Positions 21,500 through 33,339 of a stretch of DNA of 64,000 bases are shown in pieces. This DNA is from Moniliophthora roreri. Its lineage: Eukaryota > Basidiomycota > Agaricomycetes > Agaricales > Marasmiaceae. Numbering within the stretch: position 1 is the first letter of the stretch; each line of letters begins with the position of its first letter. The notes under the pieces were generated by a model, which was not told the origin of the DNA, made no database searches, and saw only the letters and a list, made by a program, of their open reading frames with translations. A program made the translations under genes and the position numbers. The stretch lies in assembly GCA_001466705.2 (NCBI GenBank), contig LATX02000089.1, positions 372,001 to 436,000 on the forward strand. Reading direction: 5' to 3'.

Positions 21500-22289
21500 A
21501 ACAAACACCAAATCTCAATCTGAGAAGTTGTTTTGAAGGCATTCATCTCTGAACTACCAAGCAAGACATTGAGAAATTATTCTTGACATTGTGGTAACAG
21601 TGAACCACACCAAACCAACTCACAAACAAAACTGAGAATCAAGAACTTATATATATACCTTTTTTGGGGGTATTTTGGCACCACAGGCCTCGTGTTTTCA
21701 TAGTAGAGGCATAGGTTTTTGAGCATCTTCAACATGTCAATAGTCTGTTTTACATGGACTAATAATTGTTACAAGAGATGAACCAGAACATTCACAAGTC
21801 CTCAAAAACTTCAAGGATCTCAGAACGTATTGTCCCTATGTAAAGTGGTTCATGTATTGGGTTGTCAAACTTCCAGCTTTCAAACAATACAATCAACTCC
21901 TTTCACTAGTATGATCTGTTTGTCTTGATTGGCAGTAGCTGATTGTTGTTAGATGGATACTGAATCAAGTGCCTCCTGATCAACAGATTTCCATAGAGCT
22001 GGCATTAACATTGTTGGATAGATAACAGTGAATCCGCTTGTGGATTCATTGCAGACACTTCTCATGCCAAATTGTAGGCTGAATCAGAGATACACAAGTA
22101 ATTCTGATATTGCAAAGCTCATTGCACCAGTTATGTCCTCCTGTCAACTGTTCTTGTCAACCTCTGCTGATGCAGCAAAGTAAGTAATCTGTAATTTCAC
22201 TCAGATGCCTGGCAGCAATCTCACTGGTCCTTGAGAGAGTAGTAAAACACGTACAACAAAAACAAATTCCAATTAAGTCAGATAATTTC
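21500..22289. other. Decayed CpG-poor region
   Basis: No gene supported. The sequence is rich in TG and CA dinucleotides and poor in CG, like the retroelement to the left, so an old repeat is likely. Confidence 0.4.
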
Positions 22290-23250
22290 ATGTGCTTCAT
22301 GTACTCATTCCAGGCATGCGATGACCTGGACGTTGACAATGATGATTGCATTACTGGACTTCTACAGGGTCATATTCCCTTCCAAGTAGGTAAAATTGGT
22401 CTTCTGGGATGCATTATTGATCAAGGTCTAGGTTGCAAAATGCATTTTGCTGGGACCACAATCGGTTATGGTGAAGCCAATCAAAGTTCCAAGGAACTGT
22501 GTGGCCCGTCTGCTCAAAATCAACTCTTTCAATGCACAGTTGATTGCATATTTCCAAATAATGGTACATGTACTCTTCTTGCTTAGGCACTTACTAATGA
22601 CATTGTAGACATACTATGCTCTCAGAGTTGAGAAGAACTGGGTTGAACATGATGGAAGCCTGGACTTTCAATTACTCTACTACAATTTAATTAACTCTAT
22701 GAAGGTGGAGGACGATGAGGATTTTGATGACCTCATTGATGCCAGTGACTTTAGGACTACCATAGTCAGGGATTGGAACAAGTAAGTTGACCCTTGAATT
22801 CCGACTTGCACTTGAATTGAGCATTCACAATGCTTTCAGAAACATGCTAGGAGCTCGCGAGGGCCTTCAGAAGGCTATCGTTGCTCTTGAAATACCATCA
22901 AAAGGTAGTTCAGTTATGAAACTGAAAGAGCAATAAGCAGCAAAGGCAAAGATATGTGCTGAGAAGAAGAAGAAGGCAGCTCTCAAGGCCAAACTGCAGG
23001 CAGCAAATGGTAGTGATAGCAACGAGGAGGAAGACACAGATAGTGTTTCCACATGTCAAGGTAAAGCAGTTGCAAGCAGGCACATGTCAGAGAAAGACGA
23101 CGAAGATCATCCAGTAGACAAGGAAGAGTCTAGGATAGTGAAGAAGCCGTCAAAGCAGAAGTCGAAGCTCATGAAGAGGACTAGGGATGCCAACAATGAC
23201 AATGCACCATACCTCCTAACACCACTTCAATCAGAATCTCAATAGATGAG
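22290..23250 (+). pseudogene. Remnant of a spliced gene of unknown function
   Basis: Plus-strand coding traces. Codons near 22610-22780 read as a plausible helical domain (ALRVEKNWVEHDG) followed by an Asp/Glu-rich stretch. A clean intron GTAAGT...TTTCAG separates this from a Lys/Ala-rich coiled-coil-like exon at about 22842-23245 ending in a Lys/Ser-rich basic tail. An in-frame TAA at about 22934-22936 (CAA TAA GCA) breaks it. An earlier block at 22313-22585 may be an upstream exon. I do not recognise the family; a transposon-carried or decayed host gene are both possible. Confidence 0.4.
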
Positions 23251-24230
23251 TATGTCTCTATCCTTAATTGTCATATCAAACTAACTTGCTTGCTATAGGC
23301 CATAGCTCCACGATACTCCTTGAAGGATTTGGATGGATAGCAGGTATTAATTGGCATTTGTATTTCTTGGCACAATTGTATTGTATTGTCACTGTAATAG
23401 TGCTTTACCATTATTAATTAGGTATGCTTGTTGCTAGCTAGGAGTAATTGACATGTATAATGATGACCAATATGGCATACACTACATACAAGGTGTTCTT
23501 TTTATGCTATTAATACAAAGGAAATACACTTAGAATACTGCTATATATTTGCTTCCAGACAACACTCAGAAAATTCTATTAGTTTCAAGTTATCATCACA
23601 TATTGAAAACAGCAAGCATACTTTGGATTTTAATTTCCAGAAGAGTCTGTGTTTTTTGATTATTTTATAATAATGAAATTATAGAATTATCCTTTAATTT
23701 TCTGATTACAAATATACTAAATCTTCTGCCTTACAAAATGGTGAGAAAACATTTAAAAAACAAATATAAGATTTTGAATTTTATATCAAAGGAAACATGT
23801 TAAATACAAAAGAAAAACTATATGAAAACTATTTAAGAACTGCTTTAAAATATAGTGTTTTCACATGATTTTTCTATGATTTTCCTAGTGTTTTCCTAGA
23901 CTTTCCCACAATAGAAAATATGGAATTTTTATCTTATCTTATCAGCATTTTCTGAGCATTTTCAACCAGAGAAAATTTAATGTTTTCTCAGTATGGAAAT
24001 TATTCTAATATATTGTATTATCTATTAATTCTCAGAATTTGAAAATTCTATATCTTTTGCTACTGAAAATTTAGTATTCTCCAGGCATATTCTTGTTGAG
24101 AGGACATAATTTAGAATTTATATATGGTTTTATAAAAATTCTCTTTGCAAGAAGATTAAGTGTTTTCTCAATGAGAAAACCATGTTAAAAGAACACCTCA
24201 TACGTAGTGATAAAGGGAGCAAAATGGCAG
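23251..24230. other. AT-rich gene-free stretch
   Basis: Very AT-rich with runs resembling GAAAA/TTTTC repeats; I see no gene. Confidence 0.5.
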
Positions 24231-24430
24231 AAAATGAGCAAAATGGAATATAATGAGCAAAATAGGTAATCATGGCCAAAATGGGTGATCATGGCAGAAA
24301 ATGAGATTTTCTGCCATGATCACTAGGCGGGGTCTGTTTTCTGCCATTATCAAGGCCAAAATGGGTAATAATGTATTTTGCCCATGATCACCTATTTCGG
24401 TCATTTTCTGCCATGATCATTAGGTGTTCG
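24231..24430. repeat. Cluster of short direct and inverted repeats with an 18-bp perfect hairpin
   Basis: The motif ATCATGGCAGAAAAT and its complement recur several times. At 24285-24323 two perfect 18-base arms (GTGATCATGGCAGAAAAT and its complement) flank a 3-base loop GAG. Related arms lie at 24385-24420. This looks like the folded end of a small inverted-repeat element. Confidence 0.75.
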
Positions 24431-24938
24431 ATGATGTACTATCTGCCAAAAATGGGTTTCTTTACTCTACTGTCTAACCACCGCCATAGATTAGGCGCTC
24501 CATGACCACTCCGAGTCAGATCTAGCATCGCGCGCGCGCCCAACATATGGCGATGCCACCGGCAACACTATTGATAATCCTCATTTCTAGACACGACGAT
24601 GTCGAATCTAGCCAATTTGTCCGAGTCGAAGCGGCGCCAAAAACACATGTTCAACGCAAGTTTAATTGTTCAAAGATACGAATACATTGTTCTTGATAAG
24701 ATTGCTGTTACTTTGCTGTAAGATCTCTATTTCTAGGTCCTGACTCATTCAAAACCTTCAAACAGGAATTGGCTGCCATGTCATGCAGAACGCTGACGTC
24801 TTTGGGCGAGACTGGCTGGGATTTTCTTATAAAAGGCCCGTATATCTCTTTTGTGGAGACCCATTATAAACCCCTCGAGTGGTGGCTTCTATTCTTACAC
24901 CCTTAACTTCTATCAGTCCTACTTGGTGCATCATCAGT

Positions 24939-25903
24939 ATGCCGTTCGGAGGCGAGCAACGAAGAGAACGCACGACCGTTACAGAAGGCGATTGGGGAGT
25001 TGTGAACTCCGAGTCAGGGGTCAGAATTCACACTGGTGGGTCTTATTTCTGCACGTCTCAGTGAAACGGTTTTGACTCTTTGAGCAGCAGAATACGGTAT
25101 CGTCAATGAACCCAATTCTGCAGAAGCGAATAACGAGTTCGTCCACACACGCATTAACAAGGGCGACTACATGGCTATCAGTATTGATACAGACTTTGTA
25201 GGAAAAGGAGGTAAGTCACTATGCAATATGTTCACCTTCGTCACATCCTTACACGACTACAGTAACTGTGAGAAGCAGGACTGGAGATTCGGGAATGGGC
25301 AACAGTCATCATACGGTAAACAAAGGAAACGGCATTGTAGTGAATAACAACTCTACGCTACCTGGTAAGGATCATCTCCATTGCAATTTCCGTCCTTGAA
25401 TGACAGTCTCCGATTCGAAACAGAGGGTTATAATGAAAGACAGCGAATGGAAACAATGAAGCGTCAGTCGTCTTTGTTACTCACCTGCTCACCAGCACTG
25501 AATGACGGTCTCTGTTTTGGTAGTTCAAGCATTCTACGCTCAGACACTGGGACATCTGCGGCCCGAACAGCTTAACCCTTCAATGAACCAGGCTACTAGT
25601 GCTCCAAACGCGACTTACGGGGTTGGACACTCGTACGACGCAGACGTACATAAGCAGCATGCACATTCGCCTGCGACTCCTGCAGTCCCTATGCCTTATT
25701 CTTACTATCCAAACGGGCAGCAGGACGACCATCCACGCCAGAAGCATGGTTACAATGGACAATACAGCTCTGCTGCACCCCCCGCTTATCCAACACCGGG
25801 AAGGGGTCCCGCTCAAGCCCACGCAACCAAGGGACGAAGGAACTCGGGAGACATTCTTCCAGATTACGAGTCGCAAATGCCACGACGTTCGACGCACTAC
25901 TGA
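24939..25903 (+). CDS. Unrecognised complete 246-aa protein, five exons
   Basis: Gene model with exons 24939-25035, 25088-25210, 25263-25364, 25424-25462 and 25524-25903. All four introns have GT..AG ends and the total of 741 nt stays in frame to TGA, which strongly supports the model. The N-terminal half (MPFGGEQRRERTTVTEGDWG to about residue 107) is hydrophilic, with Gly/Asn/Thr-rich stretches suggesting beta structure and two Asp/Gly-rich segments. The C-terminal 120 residues are low complexity, rich in Pro, Tyr, His, Gln and Ala, ending ILPDYESQMPRRSTHY. No signal peptide or membrane segment is seen. Codon use has normal CpG, unlike the left third of the window. It converges with the carboxylesterase at 26360. 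I do not recognise the family. Confidence 0.7.
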
Positions 25904-26359
25904 CTGGGAAATATCTTCCTCTGTTGGTCTGTCCCTTCATCCATATTGCTAGTTATCCTTGCTCATGTCAGGTACTAACAGGTCGTGAAGAGTTGCTGTA
26001 CCCTTTTATATCCTTACCGACCTTTTGTACCATCTGTACTAATGTTCGTTCATTAATCATTTCAATTTCCAGATATGCATGTACGATAAAGACATCTACA
26101 AACACCGCTCACTCCCGCTGGCAGCCTTGAAGTTGCACTCCACCATGCCATAAACAGGAATGCACCCGAGGACGGGAGACCATTAGCTATGCAAAGTAAT
26201 TTGGACTACGATTAGAACACGTACTGTTCGGGGCTGAGTTCAGGGTATCTGGAGCTTCGGGGACAAAATGCGCCACAAATTATAAATGGTACTCTTTCGC
26301 TGCACCGGTAAGTCAGGGATTATATCAGTTTCGTATAAAGACAGGTACAGGGAAGTATT
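25904..26359. other. Convergent intergenic region
   Basis: 3' flanks of the two convergent genes; nothing else seen. Confidence 0.5.
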
Positions 26360-28687
26360 CTAATGGCGGAATATCACCGGGTTCGAATCGATAAACTTGA
26401 ACTGCTTGTTACGGTAAGTATCCTGAGGGAAAGGTCAATACGCGACTAGTCAAATTGGGTGGCTCAGATGATACTTACGGGAAGAGGGCCTGTGCTAGTC
26501 CCATTCAGTTGCAGAAGAACCTGCCGATTCTTTGGTCAATCCTCTCGGAATCCCACAGCTCACTGCTACTTACCGGCTTGTCGACAGTGTACTGTGGCCA
26601 AACGGGACCTGCACGTCGCAGTCAGTAATCGCCAAGTGATTGATAAGGGATGGATGACTGACGATCACTTCCCAAGCCATCATTCGGATCCAGGCTAGTT
26701 GCGAACGAAACCCAATAGTCTATGATTTGCTCGCTAACCCGTGCCGCTGAAGGTGATGGCACAAAGGATGGAGGAAAGCTTGCAAAGCCAAAGACGTAGC
26801 CTACGTCGCTGCCATGGGCAACTAAGCAAAACATTCAGTCAAATTGTCTGCACGGGAGGAAAATGCTAACCCCCAAGTGCTGGCGTTGGGTTAAGTTCGG
26901 GATACGAGAGCTGGTAGCCGTATGCCTTGACGCCTGCTTTAGCCAAAGTTCGGGTCCAGGATCTTCGAGGGAAATGGAACATCATATCGTTGTCTATAAG
27001 GGAGAAATGAGAAGGCCCTCGATGCCAAAATAGATAATCTTACAGATAGCCGACAGCCGCTTGTAGGTCGTACTCAGTCCGAACGTCTCGTTCCCAGTAT
27101 TAAAGGGTGATCCTAGAGCTGGAATATCCGGATACAGTTTCAGGACGGTATCGACCGCATTGTCTAAATCAGGGGTAGAGCTTCCCGGGGACAGAGTGAA
27201 ATTCGCAATCAATGCTTCGCGTAAAGTCTCCTCGTTTGTGGTATTGACTGGCGAAGCAAAGATTGTGCCTGTTCCAATCGTGAGCACATTTCCAAAGTGG
27301 TCTGCATAACAAAAAAAAAAAAAACATACCTTCATCGAGGACATTACCTGCTATGAATGGGATTTTTGAGTATCGACCTTTCCTCAACATCTCAGAGGGA
27401 AGCTCAGGTACCAGGCCATCTGGACCATCGAAGGTGGGAGCGAAAGGAAACAGCTCGCCTGCTTGATCCAGCGAAGAGGTCATCGCCCGAAGAAGCTCGG
27501 TAGTGTTCAGGTCGTCCCTTCTCAGGCAGTCGAACGTATTGTTCTGGCCGGCATCTTGACATTGGGGAATCGCAGCAACGAAATTGTTCCAGTCGTCCTG
27601 ACGACGTGTTGCATTGAAGGTGAAGATCGTCCCGGCGACACCAGATTCCAGAATCTGTTAGGAGCAAGAAAAGGATCGGGAATCACAGAGCAAAGGAACT
27701 GAAACCTACCACAGCCCTAGCGTATTTCTCGAGGCTTGGACTCAAATAATGCGTCGAAATCGAGATAGAGCCTGCACTGATACCGAAAAGGGTAACCTAT
27801 GCACACGGGCGTAAGGTCTTTCAACGCAAAGATGAATAGAGTGGCACAGAACCTTGTCCTTGTCACCTCCGAAAGCCGCTATATTTTGCTGAACCCACTC
27901 CATCGCTGCCAACTGGTCTCTGAGACCGAGATTGAGAGCACCCTTCTCAGCTGCTTCTGCTCCAACGGGGAAGCCCAAAGGACCAAGACGATAGTTGAAG
28001 TTGACGAATATTACTGGCGTTCCCTGTATAGTTCTGGTTAAAAAGAAAAGAACATACGGGATACTATAAACTTACCCTGGCAACGCTACGCGCAACGATA
28101 GCACTTCCGTTGAGATGGGGCGGGAAGTCGACTTCGTCAATGACTCAGCTAGCACGAGACATATGGGTCGAAGAGAAACATACTTTGGAATCCTCCTCCG
28201 TAAACGTACATCATTACAGGAAGCGACGTACTTGAATTGATGCCGGCTGGTCGAATAACATTTATTTTGAGACAATCCTCAGAATGTGGAAGGCTCGAAG
28301 GGTCAGGCTACACATAAGAGGTACAGGGTCAGTGTAACGTTTCGTAGCGCTGGAGGCCAATCTCACCGCGCCAAATATGGCGACTTGCAGGCATTCCGCG
28401 CCAAACGCAGTGGCATTAAAAGTGGAAGTGTCAGGAGAAGTCTTCAGTACCGGAGGCTTGAGTCTTAGGCTTCCGATTGGCGGCTCAGCGAAGGGAATAC
28501 CTGCAATGAACAGATGAACCTCAAATAAGGACTAATACGCGGACCTGGGCTTACCACCATAAAACTCCAACCCTTTAGTGATGATATCCTCACCTACTAT
28601 GGTAGTATCGCCTAGTCTGACGGTAGCCGGGCTGACAAGAGAAGTCAACAGTAGGAATGAGGACAATAGCTTGAGAGGATGGTGCAT
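26360..28687 (-). CDS. Secreted type-B carboxylesterase/lipase, complete, many short introns
   Basis: Alpha/beta hydrolase splitting carboxylic esters, expected outside the cell. ATG 28687 starts a signal peptide (MHHPLKLLSSFLLLTSLVSPA). Family landmarks in order are GIPFAEPPIG, EDCLKINVIRPAG, YGGGFQ, NYRLGPLGF, the nucleophile elbow GISAGS (about 27780), the acid in DEGT (split by an intron near 27330), the PRR segment YNDMMFHFPRRSW, and the catalytic His in AHGSDVGYVFG (about 26812). The C-terminus is GPVWPQYT ... LLQLNGT and the stop is at 26360-26362. All triad residues are present and every exon joins in frame through GT..AG introns of about 40-60 bp. The elbow has Ile where cholinesterase-like members usually have Glu. 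A TATA-like TTATTTAAG lies about 40 bp upstream of the ATG. Substrate cannot be told from sequence. Confidence 0.88.
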
Positions 28688-30131
28688 CCTAGAAACCATG
28701 TATACTATCCCATTGCTACCCCGTCCTTAAATAAGCCCATTAGTACGAGATGTAATTCATCAGTCTCCAAGTAGACACGTAAAACGCGGCCGGTCATACC
28801 TGCATGACTAACATCCGGGGACAGCGGGTCAAGGTGGAGTGTTCAGAAGCATAGAGCATTATTGTATGAGCGCCGAAGCGGACCCGGTCATTCCCAACGA
28901 GATGTTACTGGACACTATCAGACAGCATCAGACGTTATCGGACAAATCTGACACGCACCTGACGTTTCCTGACGTCCATCCGATCAACATAGCTTGACGA
29001 CTTCTTTCCGGGCCTCCAACTTGAAGCGTAACCAAACGGCTCGAGATGGACTTAGAAAAACTTGTGCCTTGCGGTCCGTGCACAATTCGGCTCAAATTCC
29101 CCTGTGCCCAAGATTTCCCCACGCTCACTTCTTTCTTCTTAACCACTACCATCCCCACTTCTCAACAGCTCCCACTCACTCCTTCTCCCCGTCTGTATGG
29201 CTCTTTCGGCGTCTCAAGGTGAAATTCCATGGTTCAAGATATGATGAGTACTGATGTGGACCAGCAGTGAAATATGGTACAGGCGAGGTACGTGTGCTAA
29301 TTACTTATCGTTTTTGCGAAACTAAGGATAGTTTGACGCATCAGGCACCTCGGAGAAGACTCAGACAACGGCGTCGAACCACTTTCAACATACGGCTAAT
29401 AGTAAATCTCGTGAGTCGACCCCAGAGCCCCATTATCCTTATACTAAACATTCTACGTGTTGCAGCTGGCCATGTCATTAGAGTAACGCTCCTCGCTTCG
29501 GTCAGGGCAGAGGGTTGTTGAAGTTGGGCAGAAGGTTTGGAGTCGGGGCAGAGGGTATTGGCCACTCTTGTGGGCAAAGTGGGAGTCTGGGACTCGGAGA
29601 CAAGGTCTTTCGGTACGTAAGTTGTACTCAGTAGCACTGTTAATGTATTCTAGTACCTCAGCAATATACCTAATTATCAGACACTATCAGACACGATCAG
29701 ACGGAATCCGATGCCTAATAGAGCCTATGAAACGTCTGATNTAACCTTCCGGATTTTGCTGATGGTACTGTTCCGCCCACATCTGTTCACAAAATTCAAG
29801 CCACCGAAACTGCGTATCAAACGGGCTGGATTGGCCGAAGACGAGGAGTTTCTCATTCTCATATTCATATACTCTGAAGCCAAACGCCAGGACAAAACGG
29901 TGAGCACCCTTATTTACCACACCTTCTGCCAATAACCCAATCCATAGAACAATAATATTTCAGTTACCTCGGAATGCGCCTAGTTTATCACATCGTGTCT
30001 ATTTATGTGTCAGCTTGAAGCAGTGCGCTGCATGAACTATGAATGTCCTTTGTATGAGATTAACTAGATTAATACAATCCGTGATACTCAAACTCCATGA
30101 TACTATTTAAGGAATGGACGCTCTAGGCTAA
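28688..30131. other. Intergenic region with a TIR-bounded segment and an N
   Basis: It contains clusters of the hexamer TCAGAC at 28915-28960 and 29680-29705, a possible TIR element 28927-29740, and an N at 29741. On the minus strand 29743-29932 there is an open stretch with protein-like composition (WLEFCEQMWAEQYHQQ) that may be an exon cut by the N; too little for a call. Confidence 0.4.
28927..29740. repeat. Segment bounded by 10-bp perfect inverted repeats (possible MITE)
   Basis: ATCAGACGTT at 28927-28936 and AACGTCTGAT at 29731-29740. The right repeat touches the N at 29741. TCAGAC-rich sequence flanks both ends. No target duplication can be read because of the N, and 10 bp could be chance. 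Confidence 0.35.
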
Positions 30132-31588
30132 TTAGTTGTGAAACCGCGTGTCAACCCATTTCTCCCAGCCACTTCCTAGCACTTTGTCGATGGAATAGTC
30201 AGCACCGGAGTTCACGACCTTGGCGAAAGATACTCTATTCGATGAAGCGCCAGCACCTACGTATTCACTCGTTAGAACGAAAAAAAAAAAAAAAAGTTTG
30301 AAAACGATGACGGCTCACCTTGACTATTGTATTCCACAAAATTGACATGATCAGTGTGTGGTTCATCCTTACTCCATATCCTCCAGCCATCGGGATGGAT
30401 CGAGTCATCTAGCGTGCAAGAAGTATAGGCCACGCTACAAACAAGACGTCCTTCAACTTGCATTCATAACAGACGACACACAGACACGACTCACTTGGCG
30501 TATTCCGACCATGGACGTCCCAAATACACTTGGTGTTGCAAACCATCTACAGCTGCCTTGATGGTGGAAGAATCAATCACGACTAGAGAGGCAAGGGGGC
30601 AAGTCCAAGTTAAACCCTATATGGCTGTCACGATAATGTAGAAAAAAACCTACTAATGCTATTTTCCCCCGCACTTGGTCCATGCGCTGTGATGTATCCT
30701 TTTCCAATACTCGCAAGCACGCATTTGTAGAAAATGGATCGGCCGTGTTGCCCAAAGATGTAGTCGACAGCGCCTTCGATGTAACAATATGCAAAGAACT
30801 GAGTGCCTCCGTTGACTAGGATGGTATCTTGATAACTATTGGAATGTTCAGGTCAACATATAGGGTCGAGTCATGTAGTACCGGGGACGGCAGAAACGTA
30901 CCCATAAAACCCGCAAGCATAAAATCCTTGATTATTCCCAGAGGTACTGAGTGCTAAAGCCTGTCCGTTCTCACTCGCTTGTCCAAACTACCAATAGTCA
31001 GTTGTATAGCAGGAACAACATATACATACATATAACACGTACCGTATTCTTCACATCGATGTTATACATTGAGAAATTGTCCGTGTGAACACGAAGTGTC
31101 GCAGTTTCTTCATCGGTGTTAACCTGCGATAATGAACTGGAGTGGACGATGGTAACAGCGTTGGATCCGTCGCTGTTGGTCTCGCCGATAATCTAAGAGA
31201 AGAAAGTTGCCCCAGGTTGACCGCCAAGCTGTATTGAAGCGACGAGGACTTACCATCAAAGGACCTTTGCGGGTTATGACTACTTGTTCTTTATAGGTAC
31301 CTGCGAATCACAAGCAAAAAAGACACTTGGTGAAAAAACTGGAGGGTGGGTAATAGATATATAATACGTACCGCCATAGATATAGATAACCTGAGATGAC
31401 CCATCATTAGGCAACGATTCCACAGCATCCTGAATCTTGCTAAATTCCCCGTTGCTTGCGTCTAGACTGTTTGCTTTGACTAGGATGGCACCGGCGGGAG
31501 GACCACGTTTCGCAATGGTTGCTCCGTATGAGGTAGCGAAAGAGAAGAATTGCACGAGGGCAATGAGAAGGAAGGTAATTCTAGCCAT
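30132..31588 (-). CDS. Secreted pectin methylesterase (CE8), complete
   Basis: Removes methyl groups from homogalacturonan in plant walls, outside the cell. ATG 31588 starts a signal peptide (MARITFLLIALVQFFSFATSYG). The beta-helix family motifs appear in order: GGTYKEQVVI, the first catalytic region with a GFYACGFYGYQDTI segment (about 30830-30940), the second Asp in GAVDYIFGQ (about 30750), and the Arg loop LGRPWSEY (about 30510). The protein ends GSGWEKWVDTRFHN with TAA at 30132-30134, at roughly 340 residues, normal for fungal CE8. Eight or so introns have GTRNGT..AG ends. A TATA box (TTTTATAAAAA, 31618-31630) lies about 35 bp upstream of the ATG. The motifs I can check are all intact, so activity is expected. 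Confidence 0.9.
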
Positions 31589-31617
31589 GAGTAGAGAGAC
31601 AAGACGAACCTCGAGAT

Positions 31618-31630
31618 CTTTTTATAAAAG
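31618..31630 (-). promoter_or_regulatory. TATA box of the pectin methylesterase gene
   Basis: TTTTATAAAAA on the minus strand, about 35 bp before the ATG. Confidence 0.6.
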
Positions 31631-32280
31631 GAATAGGAATTTGACATTGTCGGCACGCCTATTCTGATCCGATCACCAGATCATGTCGCATTCGTCAGTG
31701 ACAAGTGTGCTTTAAGCAGGCGAAACGAGGCGAAACGCTCCGTGCGCGGAAAAACTAGAAAGATGACATTCGAAACATCATGACCAATCTGCATTGAATA
31801 GACCCAGATGAAAACCAATATATGTGGAGTGAACGACGTAGGTGCCATTCGATGGCAGCAGGGACGTCCTATCCATTTCCGCGCCACGTTGTGGGAGAAG
31901 AGGCTGACTCGGAAGCTCAGTCGTCTAGTCACGCAGTGTCACGCGGAGAACCCATTTATGTAAGTCACATGATTGGAAGATGAAGACGCGTCTGAGAGAA
32001 ATGTAAAGTCTGTGATTCCCGGGATCCTAGGCGTGTTAAAAGAGTCGATATCAAGTAAAAGTGATTTTTGAATCGAGTAAAGCATCTCAGAAGGATTATC
32101 TGAGGTGATGCTGCATGTCTTATGCAATGCGATTTGAAATAAAAAGGGTCGTTGTAAATCTATTTTTCCTATCACAGTACAAGATCATAAATTATGCGAC
32201 GCGGATAATGTGCCAAATTTCTAAAATACCTTAGATTTGCTTTGAATTATCGGAACCTTGAATTATCCTGGCCAGATCAA
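31631..32280. other. Intergenic region upstream of the pectin methylesterase
   Basis: No gene seen. It presumably includes upstream regulatory sequence of the minus-strand gene. Confidence 0.4.
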
Positions 32281-32835
32281 GAGGTATCAGATTCCACCGA
32301 TCTGTATACCCGAGTCGTCGCGTGGCAAGGTGATTGGCGACACGGCACACTTGGCCGAACACAAGCCAACCAATATTGTTCTGTCCTATCCAGGGATGTA
32401 CGGACATTCGTTGGAAGTATAACATTCAGAGACACCTGATTGACTGTCATGGAAAAGACTGGCATACCTTTGTTTCACAGGCATTCCTTGAAAAGGCGCG
32501 GGTCACAGAGTACGAGCAAAATCTGCCTGGGAATACCTGCTGAAAGAGTGGTTCATTGGCCTCCAGAATCAGCCAAGAAAAATGGTCCTATCATTCAATA
32601 GAGTAGATAAATTCTTGTGATATCGACTTGAGAAATAATTTTATATATCTCCATAATAAAAAAGTGGGTAAACGGAGGGGAAGATGGTGGTAAGAAAGAA
32701 GACTCTTCAACGCTTGTCAAACTTGAAGCGAGCAGAAGACGGAACTTGTGTCATGGCCGGCAAGAGCATGCCGACTCGCCAATCACCTCGCCACGCGACA
32801 ACTCGGGTATACGAATCGGTGGAATCTGCAACCTC
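32281..32835. mobile_element. Inverted-repeat element with a C2H2-like finger remnant
   Basis: The ends 32281-32346 and 32770-32835 are inverted copies of about 66 bp with roughly eight mismatches, mostly at CpG. Inside, plus-strand codons near 32390-32460 read C-x4-C-x11-H-x4-H (CPIQGCTDIRWKYNIQRHLI), a single C2H2-type finger. The interior and right end recur at 33340-33800. Probably a non-autonomous DNA transposon or a fold-back of a larger one. Confidence 0.6.
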
Positions 32836-33338
32836 CACCCGCTGATATCTGTCCGGAATAGAAATCAGGCATGCTAGATTTGTCCCAAATTTTTCCGGAC
32901 CCTGGCCTCAGGCGTTGCCCTAAAAAATGGCCCAAATCTGTCTGGATGGGGGTTAGGCATTTGAAGAATTTTGTCCGGATCCGACTTGGGCATTTGGCTC
33001 TATAAACGGGGGCCCTCCCTCGATGTACCGAGGTCGGGTGTCGAGATCACCGTCCACATGGCTGAGAGGTGTGTCCCAGGCGGCCTTCTCCAAACTTGGC
33101 TCCGGCTTCCGCCTGCGGCGGGCCAGTCCAGGCCAAGTCCTCGTCCAACGGGGCTGTCTCCTAATTTGAGGGATCCTGCTGGCACCCCACAAACGTCACG
33201 AGGATACATTAGGCACCCCGCAAAGAATCGTAAACCTGGCCGGTAAAATAAATATATATACTCTCCGGATGCTAATTACAATGGCGCCATATCGCTCTAT
33301 AGGGGTGACCAGTCACAAGTACGCGAGTCAAGGGTTTT
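32836..33338. other. Repeat-derived sequence without a supported gene
   Basis: It contains repeated TCCGGA-bearing phrases (TGTCCGGAAT, TTTCCGGACC, TGTCCGGATC); nothing coding supported. Confidence 0.4.
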
Positions 33339-33339
33339 N

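Noticed and set aside
29743..29932. Minus-strand open stretch with protein-like composition beside the N
   Set aside because: Too short, cut by the N at 29741, and the plus strand also has a possible donor site there; no call is supportable.
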